This document shows positions 35,581 through 45,240 of a DNA stretch of 64,000 nt, in pieces (position 1 is the first letter of the stretch; each line of letters begins with the position of its first letter). Source of the stretch: Microbacterium sp. PM5 (lineage in GTDB: Bacteria; Actinomycetota; Actinomycetes; Actinomycetales; Microbacteriaceae); NCBI RefSeq assembly GCF_003293595.1, contig NZ_CP022162.1:899737-963736 (forward strand). The letters are read 5' to 3'. The notes under the pieces were generated by a model that saw nothing but the letters and a program-made list of their open reading frames with translations, ran no database searches and was not told the DNA's origin. The position numbers and the translations under genes are program-made.

Positions 35581-36849
35581 ATGGCTCGCATCGGTGAGAG
35601 CGCCGACCTGTTCAAATGCTCCTTCTGCGGCAAGAGCCAGAAGCAGGTGCAGCAGTTGATCGCCGGTCCCGGCGTCTACATCTGCGACGAATGCGTCGAG
35701 CTGTGCAACGAGATCATCGAAGAACGCATGGCCGAGTCTTCGGACGGTGTCGTCAGCGACTTCGACCTCCCCAAGCCTCGCGAGATCTTCTCGTTCCTCG
35801 AGGAGTACGTCGTCGGTCAGGAACCGGCGAAGAGGGCTCTCGCCGTCGCCGTCTACAACCACTACAAGCGCGTGCGCGCCCACGGCACCCTGCAGTCGGC
35901 CGAGCAACGTGCCGACGAGGTGGAGATCGCGAAGAGCAACATCCTCCTGCTCGGTCCCACCGGCTGCGGAAAGACCTACCTCGCCCAGACGCTCGCAAAG
36001 CGCCTCAACGTGCCCTTCGCCGTTGCGGATGCGACCGCACTGACCGAGGCCGGCTACGTCGGCGAAGACGTCGAGAACATCCTCCTGAAGCTCCTGCAGG
36101 CCGCAGACTTCGATGTGAAGCGCGCCGAGACCGGCATCATCTACATCGATGAGGTCGACAAGATCGCGCGCAAGGCCGAGAACCCGTCGATCACCCGCGA
36201 TGTGTCCGGCGAAGGCGTTCAGCAGGCGCTCCTGAAGATCCTGGAGGGGACGGTCGCGTCCGTGCCTCCGCAAGGCGGTCGTAAGCACCCGCACCAGGAG
36301 TTCATCCAGATCGACACCACCAACGTCCTGTTCATCGTCGCGGGGGCCTTCGCCGGTCTCGAGGACATCATCTCGGCGCGTGTCGGCAAGCACGGCATCG
36401 GGTTCGGGGCACCGCTGCACCGAAAGTCGGAAGATCTGAACCTCTTCGGCGAGGTGCAGCCCGAAGACCTTCACAAGTTCGGCCTGATCCCCGAGTTCAT
36501 CGGTCGACTGCCCGTCGTGACCTCCGTGGCGCCGCTCGACCAGGCCGCGCTCATCGAGATCCTCACCGGGCCGAAGAACGCGTTCGTGAAGCAGTATCAG
36601 CGCATGTTCGAACTCGACGGTGCAGAGCTGGAGTTCGAGGACGATGCGCTTCGCGCGATCGCCGACCTCGCCGTGGCGCGCAAGACCGGCGCGCGCGGCC
36701 TCCGCGCCATCCTCGAGGACGTCCTCGGTCCCATCATGTTCGACATCCCCTCCACCGACGACGTCGCCAAGGTCATCGTGACCCGCGCAGCCGTGACTGA
36801 AGGAGCTCCGCCGACCCTCGTGCTGGAGCACAAGCGCAAGAGCGCCTGA
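35581..36849 (+). CDS. clpX: ATP-dependent Clp protease ATP-binding subunit ClpX
   Basis: A 422-residue AAA+ unfoldase that feeds substrates (for example ssrA-tagged) to ClpP1P2. The N-terminal zinc domain has four Cys (CSFCGKS...CDECVELC, residues about 12-43). The AAA+ module has Walker [12 protein letters not shown], Walker [12 protein letters not shown] and sensor regions ([12 protein letters not shown]), followed by the C-terminal small domain. The start has a GGAGGAGGAG ribosome binding site. A predicted membrane protein gene follows after four bases and is likely cotranscribed. Confidence 0.97.
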   Translation: MARIGESADLFKCSFCGKSQKQVQQLIAGPGVYICDECVELCNEIIEERMAESSDGVVSDFDLPKPREIFSFLEEYVVGQEPAKRALAVAVYNHYKRVRAHGTLQSAEQRADEVEIAKSNILLLGPTGCGKTYLAQTLAKRLNVPFAVADATALTEAGYVGEDVENILLKLLQAADFDVKRAETGIIYIDEVDKIARKAENPSITRDVSGEGVQQALLKILEGTVASVPPQGGRKHPHQEFIQIDTTNVLFIVAGAFAGLEDIISARVGKHGIGFGAPLHRKSEDLNLFGEVQPEDLHKFGLIPEFIGRLPVVTSVAPLDQAALIEILTGPKNAFVKQYQRMFELDGAELEFEDDALRAIADLAVARKTGARGLRAILEDVLGPIMFDIPSTDDVAKVIVTRAAVTEGAPPTLVLEHKRKSA

Positions 36850-36853
36850 CGCG

Positions 36854-37417
36854 GTGTCAGCGCCGAACACGTCACCCGAGCAGCCCTCCAAGGCCGTTCG
36901 CGTGCTCCGCGTCACCGTCGCGATCGTGATGGCCACCCTCATCCTCGTCGGTGTCGGAGCCGTCACCTTCATGCACGCCTTCGGCCCGCGCGACGGAGAA
37001 TCGATCGCGCATGCGCGCGTCGACATGGCGGCACGCGAGCTGCAACGGCGGGTGAACCAGCCGGGCCCGGGTGTGGATGCACAGACGCTCGCCGCCGCCG
37101 AGTTCATCGGGACGGTCGGGGGAGCAGACGTCCACGCGTATTCGTGGCGCGGGTCGACGTCCGATCCCGACGGGGCCCGCATCGACGTCCGCCTGCGCGT
37201 GAGCGTCCAACCGCAACCGTCCCGCGAACTCTTCCAGCCCGGTGTCGCCGCAGGAAGCGCCACGGAGTGCTTCCGGTTCCACGTGCGGCAGGGTCGCTCG
37301 TCCTATCGGCCGATCGAATGCCCCGCCTCGATTCCGTCCTCGACGCCGACCCTCCCCGCGTCCGCGGCCCCCTCGCCGTCAGCGACGCCCCTTCCGATTC
37401 CCTCGGCGACACCCTGA
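36854..37417 (+). CDS. Hypothetical single-pass membrane protein
   Basis: A 187-residue protein with one hydrophobic segment (about residues 19-40) after a short cytoplasmic N-terminus, so the rest is probably outside. The middle (residues about 55-135) looks like a small folded domain with a Cys (ECFRFHV) and the segment YRPIECPAS. The C-terminal 45 residues are a Ser/Thr/Pro/Ala-rich tail (PSSTPTLPASAAPSPSATP), a cell-wall-spanning type of linker. The GTG start lies 4 bases after clpX. The function is unknown. Confidence 0.7.
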   Translation: MSAPNTSPEQPSKAVRVLRVTVAIVMATLILVGVGAVTFMHAFGPRDGESIAHARVDMAARELQRRVNQPGPGVDAQTLAAAEFIGTVGGADVHAYSWRGSTSDPDGARIDVRLRVSVQPQPSRELFQPGVAAGSATECFRFHVRQGRSSYRPIECPASIPSSTPTLPASAAPSPSATPLPIPSATP

Positions 37418-37425
37418 GCGAGGCA

Positions 37426-37459
37426 GCGGGAGGTGGCGCCATCGCACACCGCCTCCCGC
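37426..37459. terminator. Hairpin between clpX operon and M3 peptidase
   Basis: GCGGGAGG/CCTCCCGC 8-bp stem with an 18-base loop between convergent genes; a shared terminator is likely. No T-tract. Confidence 0.45.
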
Positions 37460-37466
37460 CCGCTCG

Positions 37467-39524
37467 TCAGCTTCCGAGTCCTCGCCGCACCAGCAGAGGC
37501 GCGATGTCGGCATCCCGCCCGCGGAAGTCACGGTACGCCTCCAACGGGTCCTTCGAGCCGCCCACTCCGAGCACGCGGTCGCGGAAGCGATCGCCACCGG
37601 CGCGGGTCAAGCCCCCGTTCTCCGCGAACCACTCGACCGTGTCGGCGTCGAGCACTTCGCTCCAGATGTACGAGTAGTAGCCCGCGCTGTAGCCGCCCGA
37701 GAACACGTGAGCGAAGTAGGTGGACGAGTACCGCGTCGGCACGACCGGATTGTGCAGACCGATGTCCGCCAGCGCCGCTGCCTCGAACGCGGCGACGTCC
37801 GTCACCGCACCGGCCTCCTCGACGTTCACGCCGTGCCATGCCTGGTCGAGCCACGCCGCGGCCAGGTACTCACTCGTGGCGAACCCCTGGTTGAAGGCTT
37901 CGGAGGCGTGCAGGCGGGCGACGACGTCGGCGGGCAACGGCTCGCCGGTGTCGATGTGCCGAGCATACGAGGAGAGCACCTCCGGCCAGAGGATCCACAT
38001 CTCGTTCACCTGACTCGGGAACTCCACGAAGTCGCGGAAGACCGCGGTGCCGGCGAAGTGCGGGAAGGTCACCGTCGCGAACAGACCGTGCAGCGCGTGC
38101 CCGAACTCGTGGAACATCGTCGTGACCTCGTCGAGCGTCAGGAGCGTCGGCTTGCCGGCCGCCGGCTTGGGCACGTTGAGGTTGTTCACGACGATCGAAC
38201 GCGTACCGCGCAGGTGCGACTGCGTCACGATGGAGTTCATCCATGCCCCGCCGCGCTTGGTGTCGCGCGTGTAGAGGTCGAAGAGGAACAGGCCGAGCGC
38301 GGATCCGTCGGCGTTGTGCACTTCGAAGACGCGCACGTCGGGGTGGTAGGCGGGAAGATCGGGACGTTCGGTGAACGTGATGCCGTACAGCGAGGTCGCG
38401 GCGAAGAAGACCCCGTCGACGAGCACCCGCTCCGCCTCGAACCAGGGCCGCAGTGCCGTGCGATCCACGGCATACTCCGCTTCGCGCACACGCTCGGTAT
38501 AGAACGCCCAGTCGTGCGCTTCGAGCGGGAACGACTCGGGCTCAGCGTCCACCATCGCCTGCAGCGCCGCCTGCTCCGCGCGCGCGTTGGCCGCCGCCGG
38601 TGCAGCGAGCTGCCGCAACAGCGCACGGACGGCCTCGGGAGAGCCGGCCGTCTCGTCGCTGGTCACGTAGGCGGCGTGGTTCTCGTATCCGAGGAGCGCA
38701 GCCCGCTGCGCACGCAGGCGCACGATCTGACGCAGCACGTCGCGATTGTCGTTCGCGTTGCCGCGCGAGCCACGCGATCGCGAGGCCGCGAGCAGACGTC
38801 GGCGGCTCTCGCGGCGCGTGAGGCTCGACAGGTACGGATGCCCGGTGAAGAGCGTGAGCGTCACGACGTAGCGCCCCTCGAGTCCGCGGTCCGCGGCATT
38901 CTGCGCGGCGGCAGACAACTCACCGTCCGTCAGGCCGTCGAGCTCGTCCGCGGAGTCGAAGACGACGGCGAGGTCGTTCGTGTCCGCGAGCAGATTCTTC
39001 TCGAACGTCGTCGTGAGCACCGACAGCCGCTGGTTGAGATCCGTGAGCTGCTGCTTCTCGGCATCGTCGAGCCCCGCGCCGGCATGAGCCATCTCGCGGA
39101 ATCGACGTTCGACCAGATAGCGCTCCTCTGCGCTCAGCGCATGTTCGTCGCGACCGTCGAAAACGGCCCGTACTCTCGCGAAGAGCGCGCCGTCCAATTG
39201 CACGGCATCGTGATGGGCGGCCATCAGCGGCGCGAGCGTCTCTTCGACCTCCTGGATCTCGGGCGTCGCGTCGGCGGAGGAGACCGTGTAGAAGGTGCGC
39301 GTCACCTGGCCCAAGAGCTCTCCGGCGCGCTCCAACGCGACGATCGTGTTCTCGAAGGTGGGGGCGGACTCGTCAGCGACGATGGCATCGATCTCGCTGC
39401 GGTGCCGCGCGAACCCCTCCATGAACGCGGGGAGATAGTGCGCCGGGGCGATCGACGAGTAGTCGGGGAGGCCGTAGGGCAGTGAAGAGGGTGCCAGCAG
39501 AGGATTGGAGTCGACGTCGATCAT
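37467..39524 (-). CDS. M3-family peptidyl-dipeptidase/oligopeptidase
   Basis: A 685-residue zinc metallopeptidase of the Dcp/oligopeptidase A class, which degrades short peptides in the cytoplasm. The zinc motif is MFHEFGHALHGL (about residues 460-471), the HExxH motif with the downstream acidic ligand expected about 25 residues later. C-terminal YSAGYYSYIWSEV is also conserved. The length suits peptidyl-dipeptidase Dcp. TACGCT lies 6 bases before the ATG (leaderless type). It is divergent from an HTH regulator whose operator lies in the 71-base gap. Confidence 0.92.
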   Translation of the reverse strand: MIDVDSNPLLAPSSLPYGLPDYSSIAPAHYLPAFMEGFARHRSEIDAIVADESAPTFENTIVALERAGELLGQVTRTFYTVSSADATPEIQEVEETLAPLMAAHHDAVQLDGALFARVRAVFDGRDEHALSAEERYLVERRFREMAHAGAGLDDAEKQQLTDLNQRLSVLTTTFEKNLLADTNDLAVVFDSADELDGLTDGELSAAAQNAADRGLEGRYVVTLTLFTGHPYLSSLTRRESRRRLLAASRSRGSRGNANDNRDVLRQIVRLRAQRAALLGYENHAAYVTSDETAGSPEAVRALLRQLAAPAAANARAEQAALQAMVDAEPESFPLEAHDWAFYTERVREAEYAVDRTALRPWFEAERVLVDGVFFAATSLYGITFTERPDLPAYHPDVRVFEVHNADGSALGLFLFDLYTRDTKRGGAWMNSIVTQSHLRGTRSIVVNNLNVPKPAAGKPTLLTLDEVTTMFHEFGHALHGLFATVTFPHFAGTAVFRDFVEFPSQVNEMWILWPEVLSSYARHIDTGEPLPADVVARLHASEAFNQGFATSEYLAAAWLDQAWHGVNVEEAGAVTDVAAFEAAALADIGLHNPVVPTRYSSTYFAHVFSGGYSAGYYSYIWSEVLDADTVEWFAENGGLTRAGGDRFRDRVLGVGGSKDPLEAYRDFRGRDADIAPLLVRRGLGS

Positions 39525-39530
39525 CCCTCC

Positions 39531-39536
39531 AGCGTA
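39531..39536 (-). promoter_or_regulatory. -10 box for leaderless M3 peptidase transcript
   Basis: TACGCT (minus strand) 6 bases before the ATG at 39524. The GGAGGG between the box and the ATG is too close to the start to be a normal ribosome binding site. Confidence 0.4.
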
Positions 39537-39540
39537 GGCC

Positions 39541-39593
39541 GGAAATTTCCAAAGATCTGGTTGCAAAGGCTTCTTTGCAAGAGTAGCTTTGCA
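39541..39593. promoter_or_regulatory. Palindromic operators between M3 peptidase and HTH regulator
   Basis: A perfect 10-base palindrome GGAAATTTCC (39541-39550), then an 8-bp perfect inverted repeat TTGCAAAG-GCTT-CTTTGCAA (39561-39580) and a third half-site CTTTGCA at 39587-39593. The last half-site overlaps the -10 box (TAGCTT, 39584-39589) of the HTH regulator gene. The layout suggests autoregulation by the adjacent ArsR-like regulator. Confidence 0.6.
39584..39589 (+). promoter_or_regulatory. -10 box for leaderless HTH regulator transcript
   Basis: TAGCTT 6 bases before the ATG at 39596, overlapping the CTTTGCA half-site. Confidence 0.45.
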
Positions 39594-39595
39594 TC

Positions 39596-40216
39596 ATGAC
39601 CCCCGATGATGCACCCGACGGATCCGTAACGGGACGCGCCGAAGAGCGCCGACTCGACGCCGGAGCGCTGCGCGCCCTCGCCCACCCGCTGCGGATCGAG
39701 ATCTTCGACATCCTCAACCAGTACGGCCCGCAGACGGCCAGTTCCTTGGCGGCGATGACGGGGGAGTCGTCCGGGGCAACCAGCTACCACCTACGCGCAC
39801 TCGCGAAGCACGACCTCATCCGAGAGATCAGTGACCGCGGCACGGGACGCGAGCGCTGGTGGGAGCGGCCCCGCGGCGGCATCTCCTTCACCAACCCGGA
39901 GGCGATGAAGACGCCCGCCGGCAAGGCCGCCACGCAACTCGTCATGAGCGAGTTCCTCACGCGGCGTCACCAGCAGTTGATGCGCTACGTGACCGAGAGC
40001 TTGGCCTCTCCCGACGGCCTCGACGAAGCCAACGCGATGGTCGCCACCTCGACGTTGCGACTCACTCCGGCACAGACGGAGGCGCTCATCACCGAGATGC
40101 ACGAGCTCGTGCTGCGCTACGGCGACCTCTACCGCGATCAGACCGGCGAGGACCTCCATCCCATCAGCATCCGCACCGACGTTTTCCCGCTCCCCGAAGA
40201 TGGACTCAGCTCATGA
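39596..40216 (+). CDS. ArsR/HTH_20-type winged-helix regulator of MFS exporter
   Basis: A 206-residue regulator. The winged helix is in the N-terminal half ([25 protein letters not shown] and [29 protein letters not shown], about residues 20-75), with the wing [19 protein letters not shown]. The C-terminal half is a helical ligand or dimerisation region ([24 protein letters not shown]). The MFS gene overlaps it by four bases (ATGA), so the two are cotranscribed. The target sites are probably the palindromes immediately upstream. The inducer, perhaps a toxic compound exported by the MFS protein, is unknown. Confidence 0.87.
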   Translation: MTPDDAPDGSVTGRAEERRLDAGALRALAHPLRIEIFDILNQYGPQTASSLAAMTGESSGATSYHLRALAKHDLIREISDRGTGRERWWERPRGGISFTNPEAMKTPAGKAATQLVMSEFLTRRHQQLMRYVTESLASPDGLDEANAMVATSTLRLTPAQTEALITEMHELVLRYGDLYRDQTGEDLHPISIRTDVFPLPEDGLSS

Positions 40217-41511
40217 CGACTCCCGCCACCCACGAGGATGCCGGGGCACCGGCATCCTCGCCGCTGCCACCCGTCCACCGGGCCCCGCTCGGGCGGGGTT
40301 TTCGCACGCTGTGGTCGGCGGCGGTCTTCAGCAACCTCGCCGACGGTGTCGGACGCACGGCGGTGCCCCTGATCGCCATCACGCTGAGCTCCGACCCGCT
40401 GGTGATCTCGGTGCTGTCGGCATTGGCGTTCGTGCCGTGGTTGATTTTCGGCTTGCCCGCGGGGATGATCGTCGACCGCCTGGATCGGCGCTACGTCATG
40501 GCGTTGGCGAACGTGATCCGGGGAAGCGTGGCGCTGTGGCTCGCCGTCCTCGGTGCCTCCGGCAGCCTGAGCCTCTGGGCGCTGTTCGTCGGCACGCTGG
40601 TGTTCGGCCTGGGCGAGACGCTGTTCGACAACGCCACGAATGCGGTCATCCCCGGCGTGGTCGAGCGTGATCAACTCGATCGCGCGAACGGGTGGATCCA
40701 GGCTGCTCAGGTGACCGTCGACAGTTTCATCGCCACCCCGATCTCCGGCATCCTGTTCGCCGTCTCACTCGCCCTGCCGCTCTGGATCGGTTCGGCGGGG
40801 TACCTTGTCCCGGTCGTCCTCGCTCTGCTGCTTCCCCTTTCGGCGGATCGGCCGCTTCGCGCGCCGGCCGATCCTGACGACGCCGCTCTTCCTGCTGCAC
40901 AGCGCTCGGGGGCGCGGGAGGCGCTCTCCTACCTGTGGCATCACCGCTATCTGCGCACGATGGTCGTGTTCACCTCGTTCACCGGAAGCGCGCTGGCTTT
41001 CGCGCAGGCGGTCATCGTCCTCTTCTTCGTCGACGCGCTGGCCGTCCCGGCCGCTGCCATCGGGTTCGTCACCGCCGGTCTCGGGGTAGGCGCCCTGTGC
41101 GGATCGCTGCTCGCGCCGCGTCTGGTGGCTCGATGGGGGCGGGGCCCGGTGATGTTCGCAGCAATCCTCAGCGGAGGTGTCGCGATGCTTCTCACCGGCA
41201 TCGCACCGTCGGTCTGGACGGCCATCCTCGCCTTCGCAACCGCCGCGTGCGCGGTGTCGATCTGGAACGTGCCGTGGGGCAGCCTGCGTCAGCAGATCAT
41301 CCCGCCCGACATGTTCGGCCGCGTGCTCGGCATCACGCGCACCCTCACCTGGGGGCTGTTCCCGATCGCCACGATCCTCGGCGGCCTCGTCGCGCGGATC
41401 GATCTGCGCCTGCCCTTCCTCATCGGTGGCGCGGCGACGGCGATCGTCGCTCTCCTCGGCATGCGACTGCTCATCGCGGGGACGCGACAGGCGGGAGCGG
41501 AGATCGCTTGA
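40213..41511 (+). CDS. MFS transporter (probable drug/metabolite exporter)
   Basis: A 432-residue major facilitator with about twelve hydrophobic segments and a cytoplasmic N-terminal tail of about 30 residues. The loop between helices 2 and 3 reads [17 protein letters not shown], the family A motif form. The half-joint loop around residues 220-235 is rich in Asp/Ala. The topology and sequence resemble the MFS_3/EntS-type exporters of siderophores or antibiotics. It is coupled to the upstream regulator (ATGA), suggesting inducible efflux. Confidence 0.9.
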   Translation: MTTPATHEDAGAPASSPLPPVHRAPLGRGFRTLWSAAVFSNLADGVGRTAVPLIAITLSSDPLVISVLSALAFVPWLIFGLPAGMIVDRLDRRYVMALANVIRGSVALWLAVLGASGSLSLWALFVGTLVFGLGETLFDNATNAVIPGVVERDQLDRANGWIQAAQVTVDSFIATPISGILFAVSLALPLWIGSAGYLVPVVLALLLPLSADRPLRAPADPDDAALPAAQRSGAREALSYLWHHRYLRTMVVFTSFTGSALAFAQAVIVLFFVDALAVPAAAIGFVTAGLGVGALCGSLLAPRLVARWGRGPVMFAAILSGGVAMLLTGIAPSVWTAILAFATAACAVSIWNVPWGSLRQQIIPPDMFGRVLGITRTLTWGLFPIATILGGLVARIDLRLPFLIGGAATAIVALLGMRLLIAGTRQAGAEIA

Positions 41512-41545
41512 CGGCGCTCAAGGCGGCGATGTCGGAGCAGACCCC

Positions 41546-41551
41546 TACCGT
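41546..41551 (+). promoter_or_regulatory. -10 box for leaderless dihydrofolate reductase-like transcript
   Basis: TACCGT 7 bases before the ATG at 41559. It favours this start over the in-frame ATG at 41529. Confidence 0.4.
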
Positions 41552-41558
41552 CGTTGGC

Positions 41559-42131
41559 ATGGGGCGAATCATCTTCGACACCGCCGTTTCGCTCGACGGC
41601 TTCATCGCCGATACGGACGGCTCACTCGAGTGGCTCTTCGCTGCGGCCGGCGGGACCGACCCCGATCCAGACCTGCTTCCCTCGAACGCCGGCGCTCTGG
41701 TGGAGGGGGCGACGACGTACGAGTGGGTACTCGCGGCGGAGGATCTGCTGGTGCGCCCCGAGCGCTGGCGAGAGCTCTATGGCGACACGCCCACGTTCGT
41801 CTTCACCACGCGCGCGCTGCCGATTCCCGCGGGCGCCGATGTCACCTTCGTCTCCGGTGCGGTCGCTGCGGCGCTGCCGCGGATCCGCGCGTCGGCAGGA
41901 GACCGTGACATCTGGGTCGTGGGGGGCGGAGACCTGGCGGGTCAGTTCTTCGACGCGGGTGCCCTCGACGAGATCGCCGTGTCGGTCGCGCCCGTCACGC
42001 TCGGCGCAGGGGCGCCGCTGCTGCCCCGGCGCATCGAAGCAGAGCGCCTCTCCTTGCGCTCTGCTCACGCGGCTGGGCCCTTCGCCCGGCTCGTCTACGA
42101 CGTCGTGCCGCCGACGCCGTCCTTCACCTAG
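41559..42131 (+). CDS. RibD C-terminal/dihydrofolate reductase family protein
   Basis: A 190-residue protein of the RibD C-terminal domain/DHFR-like family. The start MGRIIFDTAVSLDGFIADTD is the signature nucleotide-binding beginning. The block DIWVVGGGDLAGQFFDAGALDEI (residues about 115-137) is the second signature of this family. NADPH-dependent reduction is likely; the true substrate is unknown because many family members are uncharacterised. The upstream ATG at 41529 would add ten residues without family similarity. It lies after the MFS gene and before a convergent small gene. Confidence 0.84.
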   Translation: MGRIIFDTAVSLDGFIADTDGSLEWLFAAAGGTDPDPDLLPSNAGALVEGATTYEWVLAAEDLLVRPERWRELYGDTPTFVFTTRALPIPAGADVTFVSGAVAAALPRIRASAGDRDIWVVGGGDLAGQFFDAGALDEIAVSVAPVTLGAGAPLLPRRIEAERLSLRSAHAAGPFARLVYDVVPPTPSFT

Positions 42132-42143
42132 GAGCGCCCGTTC

Positions 42144-42392
42144 TCAGCCGAACTCATCCTCGTCGTCGTGCCGCACGAGCACCTCACCGGATGCCGTGGC
42201 CTCCACGATCACGCCGGTGTCCAACTCGGCGATCGGGCGCCCCTCCAAGAAGGTCAGCGTCCAGCGAGGGCGCGGCTGGCCGAGGTCGTCGCCGGGTAGG
42301 GCGCGATCGACAGCGTGGATCTGCGGTCGCAGGACGGCAGGAACGGCCGCCGGCGGCTCGTCGCCGCTGGTCCAGCGTGTCCCGAGCTGCAT
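42144..42392 (-). CDS. Small acidic hypothetical protein
   Basis: An 82-residue protein of unknown function, with the order MQLGTRWTSGDEPPAAV, then LPGDDLGQPRPRWTLTFLEGRP and a C-terminal acidic end RHDDEDEFG. The core RWTLTFLEGRPIAELDTGVIVEA looks like a small beta-barrel or beta-sheet domain. The ATG at 42392 is one base downstream of the valS stop on the same strand, so it is probably read from the valS mRNA. An upstream start at 42446 would overlap valS and adds nonconserved sequence. Confidence 0.6.
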   Translation of the reverse strand: MQLGTRWTSGDEPPAAVPAVLRPQIHAVDRALPGDDLGQPRPRWTLTFLEGRPIAELDTGVIVEATASGEVLVRHDDEDEFG

Positions 42393-42393
42393 C

Positions 42394-44976
42394 TCACGCC
42401 TCCGGAGCGAGCTCGACGGCCTGCACGACCAGGCCTTCCCCGCCACCGACCAGCTCCAGCTCGGCGATGCGCCCGACAGCCTTGAGGTCGCCCTCTGCGA
42501 GACGGAGGGCGGCGATGGTCACGTCGTCACCCCCGAGCACGAGGCGCGCCACCGGCGTCTTCTGAGACGCCTTGGCCTCGGTCTTGGCACGGCGGATGCC
42601 GATGAGCGCAGCGCTGGCCGCCGCGAGCACGCCCGGGTCACCGGGTGCGCCGCCGTCGACAGGCTCAGGCCAGGACGCAGTGTGCACCGAGCCGTCCTCG
42701 AACCATGACCAGGCTTCCTCCGTCGCGAACGCGAGCACGGGGGCGAGGAGACGCAGCAACGTCGACAGCGCCGTGCGCAGCGCCAGGGCGGCAGAAGCCT
42801 GACCGACGTCGGTCTGGTTGTAGGCGCGCTCCTTGACCAGTTCGAGATAGTCGTCGCAGAAGGTCCAGAAGAACGCCTCGGTGATCTCCAGGGCGCGTGC
42901 GTGGTCGTACGCCTCGAAGGCGGCCGTCGCGTCGCGCACGACGCGGTCCAGGGTCGCGAGCATCGCGGCGTCCAAGGCGTGCGTCACCGCGGCACCCGCG
43001 GGAACCGGGAACGACAGCACGAACTTGGCGGCGTTGAGCACCTTGATCGCCAGTCGTCGCCCGATCTTCACCTGGGTCGGGTTCTGGGGGTCGAAGGCCG
43101 CGTCGGCGCCCAGACGGCTGGAGGCGGCCCAATAGCGCACCGCGTCGGTGCCGTGCTGGTCGAGGATGTCGGCAGGCGTGACCACGTTGCCCTTGGACTT
43201 CGACATCTTCTTGCGATCGGGATCGACGATGAAGCCGCTGATGGCGGCATCCGACCACGGAGCCCGATCGTCCTCGAGAGCCGAACGCACCATCGTCGAG
43301 AACAGCCACGTGCGGATGATGTCCTGTCCCTGCGGACGCAGGTCGAACGGTGCGACGACATTCCAGAGCTCGTCGTCGCGCTGCCACCCGCCGGCCAGCT
43401 GGGGAGTCAGCGAAGACGTCGCCCACGTGTCGAAGATGTCCTTCTCTCCCTCGAAGCCGCCGGGCACGCCCCGCTGCGACTCGTCATACCCGGGGGCCGC
43501 GTCGGTCGTCGGATCCACCGGCAGCGACGCGGCATCCGCCGTGATCACAGCGCCGTCGATCCTCTCGCCGTTCTCGTCGAGCGGGTACCAGACGGGGATG
43601 GGCACTCCGAAGAAGCGCTGACGGCTGATGAGCCAGTCACCGGTGAGGCCGTTGGTCCAGTTCTCGTAGCGCACGCGCATGAAGTCCGGATGCCACTGCA
43701 TGCCCTGACCGAGTTCGATGAGCTTCTCGCGGAACGCCTCGTCGCGGGCGCCGTTGCGCAGGTACCACTGGCGCGTCGAGACGATCTCCAGCGCACGGTC
43801 GCCCTTCTCGTAGAACTTCACCGGGTGGCTGAACGGCTTCGACACCTGCAGCAGCTCACCCGACGCCTCGAGCAGCTCGACCATCTTCTTCTTGGCACTG
43901 AAGACCGTGAGCCCGGCCAACTCGGCATAGGCGGCCTTCGCGGACGCCGTCGTCAGAGCTTCGGGGGCGTCGGGCAGGATGCGACCGTCCTGACCGAGGA
44001 TCGTACGGTTGGGCAGGTCGAGCTCACGCCACCAGACGATGTCGGTGACATCGCCGAACGTACACACCATCGCGATGCCCGACCCCTTGTCCTGCTGGGC
44101 GAGGGGATGCGCGAGAACGGGTACCTCCACGCCGAAGACCGGAGTACGCGCCGTCTGGCCGAAGTACGGCTGGTACCGCTCATCGCCGGGATTGGCCACG
44201 AGAGCCACGCAGGCCGCGAGCAGCTCGGGACGGGTCGTCTCGATGTGGATGTCGCCCGAGCCGTCGCTCTTGTGGAAGGCGAGACGGTGGTACGCGGCCT
44301 GCTGCTCGCGATCCTCGAGCTCGGCCTGGGCGATGGCGGAGCGGAAGTCGATGTCCCACAGGGTCGGGGCGAGCGCTTGGTAGGCCTCGCCGCGCTGGAG
44401 GTTGCGCAGGAACGCGAGCTGGCTCGTTCGGATGGTGTCGTCGGAGATCGTGCGGTACGTCTGCGTCCAGTCGACCGAAAGTCCGAGCTGACGGAAGACA
44501 GCCTCGAACGCCTTCTCGTCTTCGAGCGTCAGCTCCTCGCACAACTCGATGAAGTTGCGGCGGCTGATGGGCACCTGATCGGCGGGCTTCAAGCTCTTCG
44601 CGTCGCCGCGGAACGGGGGAGTGAAAGAGGGGTCGTACGACAACGACGTGTCGCAGCGCACTCCGTAGAAGTTCTGCACGCGACGCTCGGTGGGCAACCC
44701 GTTGTCGTCCCATCCCATGGGGTAGAACACCGTCTTGCCACGCATCCGCTCGAAGCGCACCTTCACGTCGGTGTGGGTGTAGCTGAAGACGTGGCCGATG
44801 TGCAGCGAACCCGACGCGGTGGGCGGGGGCGTGTCGACCGAGAACACACCCGCGCGTCCCTTCGCCTTCGCGGCGTCGCGATCGAACAAGTAGGTTCCGG
44901 CCGCACTCCACGCGGCATCCCACTTCTGCTCGAGGCCTTCCAGGGCGGGCTTGTCGGGAATCTGCGCGTCGGACAT
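42394..44976 (-). CDS. valS: Valyl-tRNA synthetase
   Basis: An 860-residue class I aminoacyl-tRNA synthetase that charges tRNA-Val and edits mischarged threonine. HIGH-type PTASGSLHIGHVFSYTHTD (about residues 48-66) and KMSKSKGNVV (about 595-604) are present. The editing domain lies between them, and the C-terminal anticodon-binding helices and a coiled-coil-like tail follow. The ATG 44976 has a GGAGA site. The leader shows no T-box. Confidence 0.96.
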   Translation of the reverse strand: MSDAQIPDKPALEGLEQKWDAAWSAAGTYLFDRDAAKAKGRAGVFSVDTPPPTASGSLHIGHVFSYTHTDVKVRFERMRGKTVFYPMGWDDNGLPTERRVQNFYGVRCDTSLSYDPSFTPPFRGDAKSLKPADQVPISRRNFIELCEELTLEDEKAFEAVFRQLGLSVDWTQTYRTISDDTIRTSQLAFLRNLQRGEAYQALAPTLWDIDFRSAIAQAELEDREQQAAYHRLAFHKSDGSGDIHIETTRPELLAACVALVANPGDERYQPYFGQTARTPVFGVEVPVLAHPLAQQDKGSGIAMVCTFGDVTDIVWWRELDLPNRTILGQDGRILPDAPEALTTASAKAAYAELAGLTVFSAKKKMVELLEASGELLQVSKPFSHPVKFYEKGDRALEIVSTRQWYLRNGARDEAFREKLIELGQGMQWHPDFMRVRYENWTNGLTGDWLISRQRFFGVPIPVWYPLDENGERIDGAVITADAASLPVDPTTDAAPGYDESQRGVPGGFEGEKDIFDTWATSSLTPQLAGGWQRDDELWNVVAPFDLRPQGQDIIRTWLFSTMVRSALEDDRAPWSDAAISGFIVDPDRKKMSKSKGNVVTPADILDQHGTDAVRYWAASSRLGADAAFDPQNPTQVKIGRRLAIKVLNAAKFVLSFPVPAGAAVTHALDAAMLATLDRVVRDATAAFEAYDHARALEITEAFFWTFCDDYLELVKERAYNQTDVGQASAALALRTALSTLLRLLAPVLAFATEEAWSWFEDGSVHTASWPEPVDGGAPGDPGVLAAASAALIGIRRAKTEAKASQKTPVARLVLGGDDVTIAALRLAEGDLKAVGRIAELELVGGGEGLVVQAVELAPEA

Positions 44977-45066
44977 GGGTCTCCTCGAGCGATATGTGCG
45001 GCACTGTGTGAGCGTGCCTGAGTGTGGAATGTGCCCCACAGTCTACCCGGCTCGCGCCGCTGAGTT

Positions 45067-45133
45067 CCGAGGAGCTGGCGAATGCCGAGGAGCCGCCGGC
45101 CGCACTCGCTCCTCAGTTCGCGACATCTCCTCG
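45067..45133 (+). repeat. 67-bp direct repeat, copy A
   Basis: Aligns without gaps to 46107-46173 at 57 of 67 positions (about 85%). The two copies flank the DUF559 gene. Copy A overlaps an 11-bp inverted repeat (ATGCCGAGGAG at 45082-45092 and CTCCTCGGCAT at 45127-45137), so it can fold into a hairpin. The gap 44977-45240 holds the valS leader, this repeat and otherwise nothing recognised. Confidence 0.7.
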
Positions 45134-45240
45134 GCATCCGGCGCACCGCCTCTTCCTCCCCAGCCCGCGCGGATCGCCCGCGACATCCACAGGACGGAGA
45201 TCTCCGACCACGGCACCGGCAGAACAGCGACCCTGATCCC

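Noticed and set aside
42901..45021. 706-codon open frame opposite valS
   Set aside because: Antisense shadow of a high-GC gene; composition (Arg/Val/Glu rich) and absence of motifs indicate no real product.
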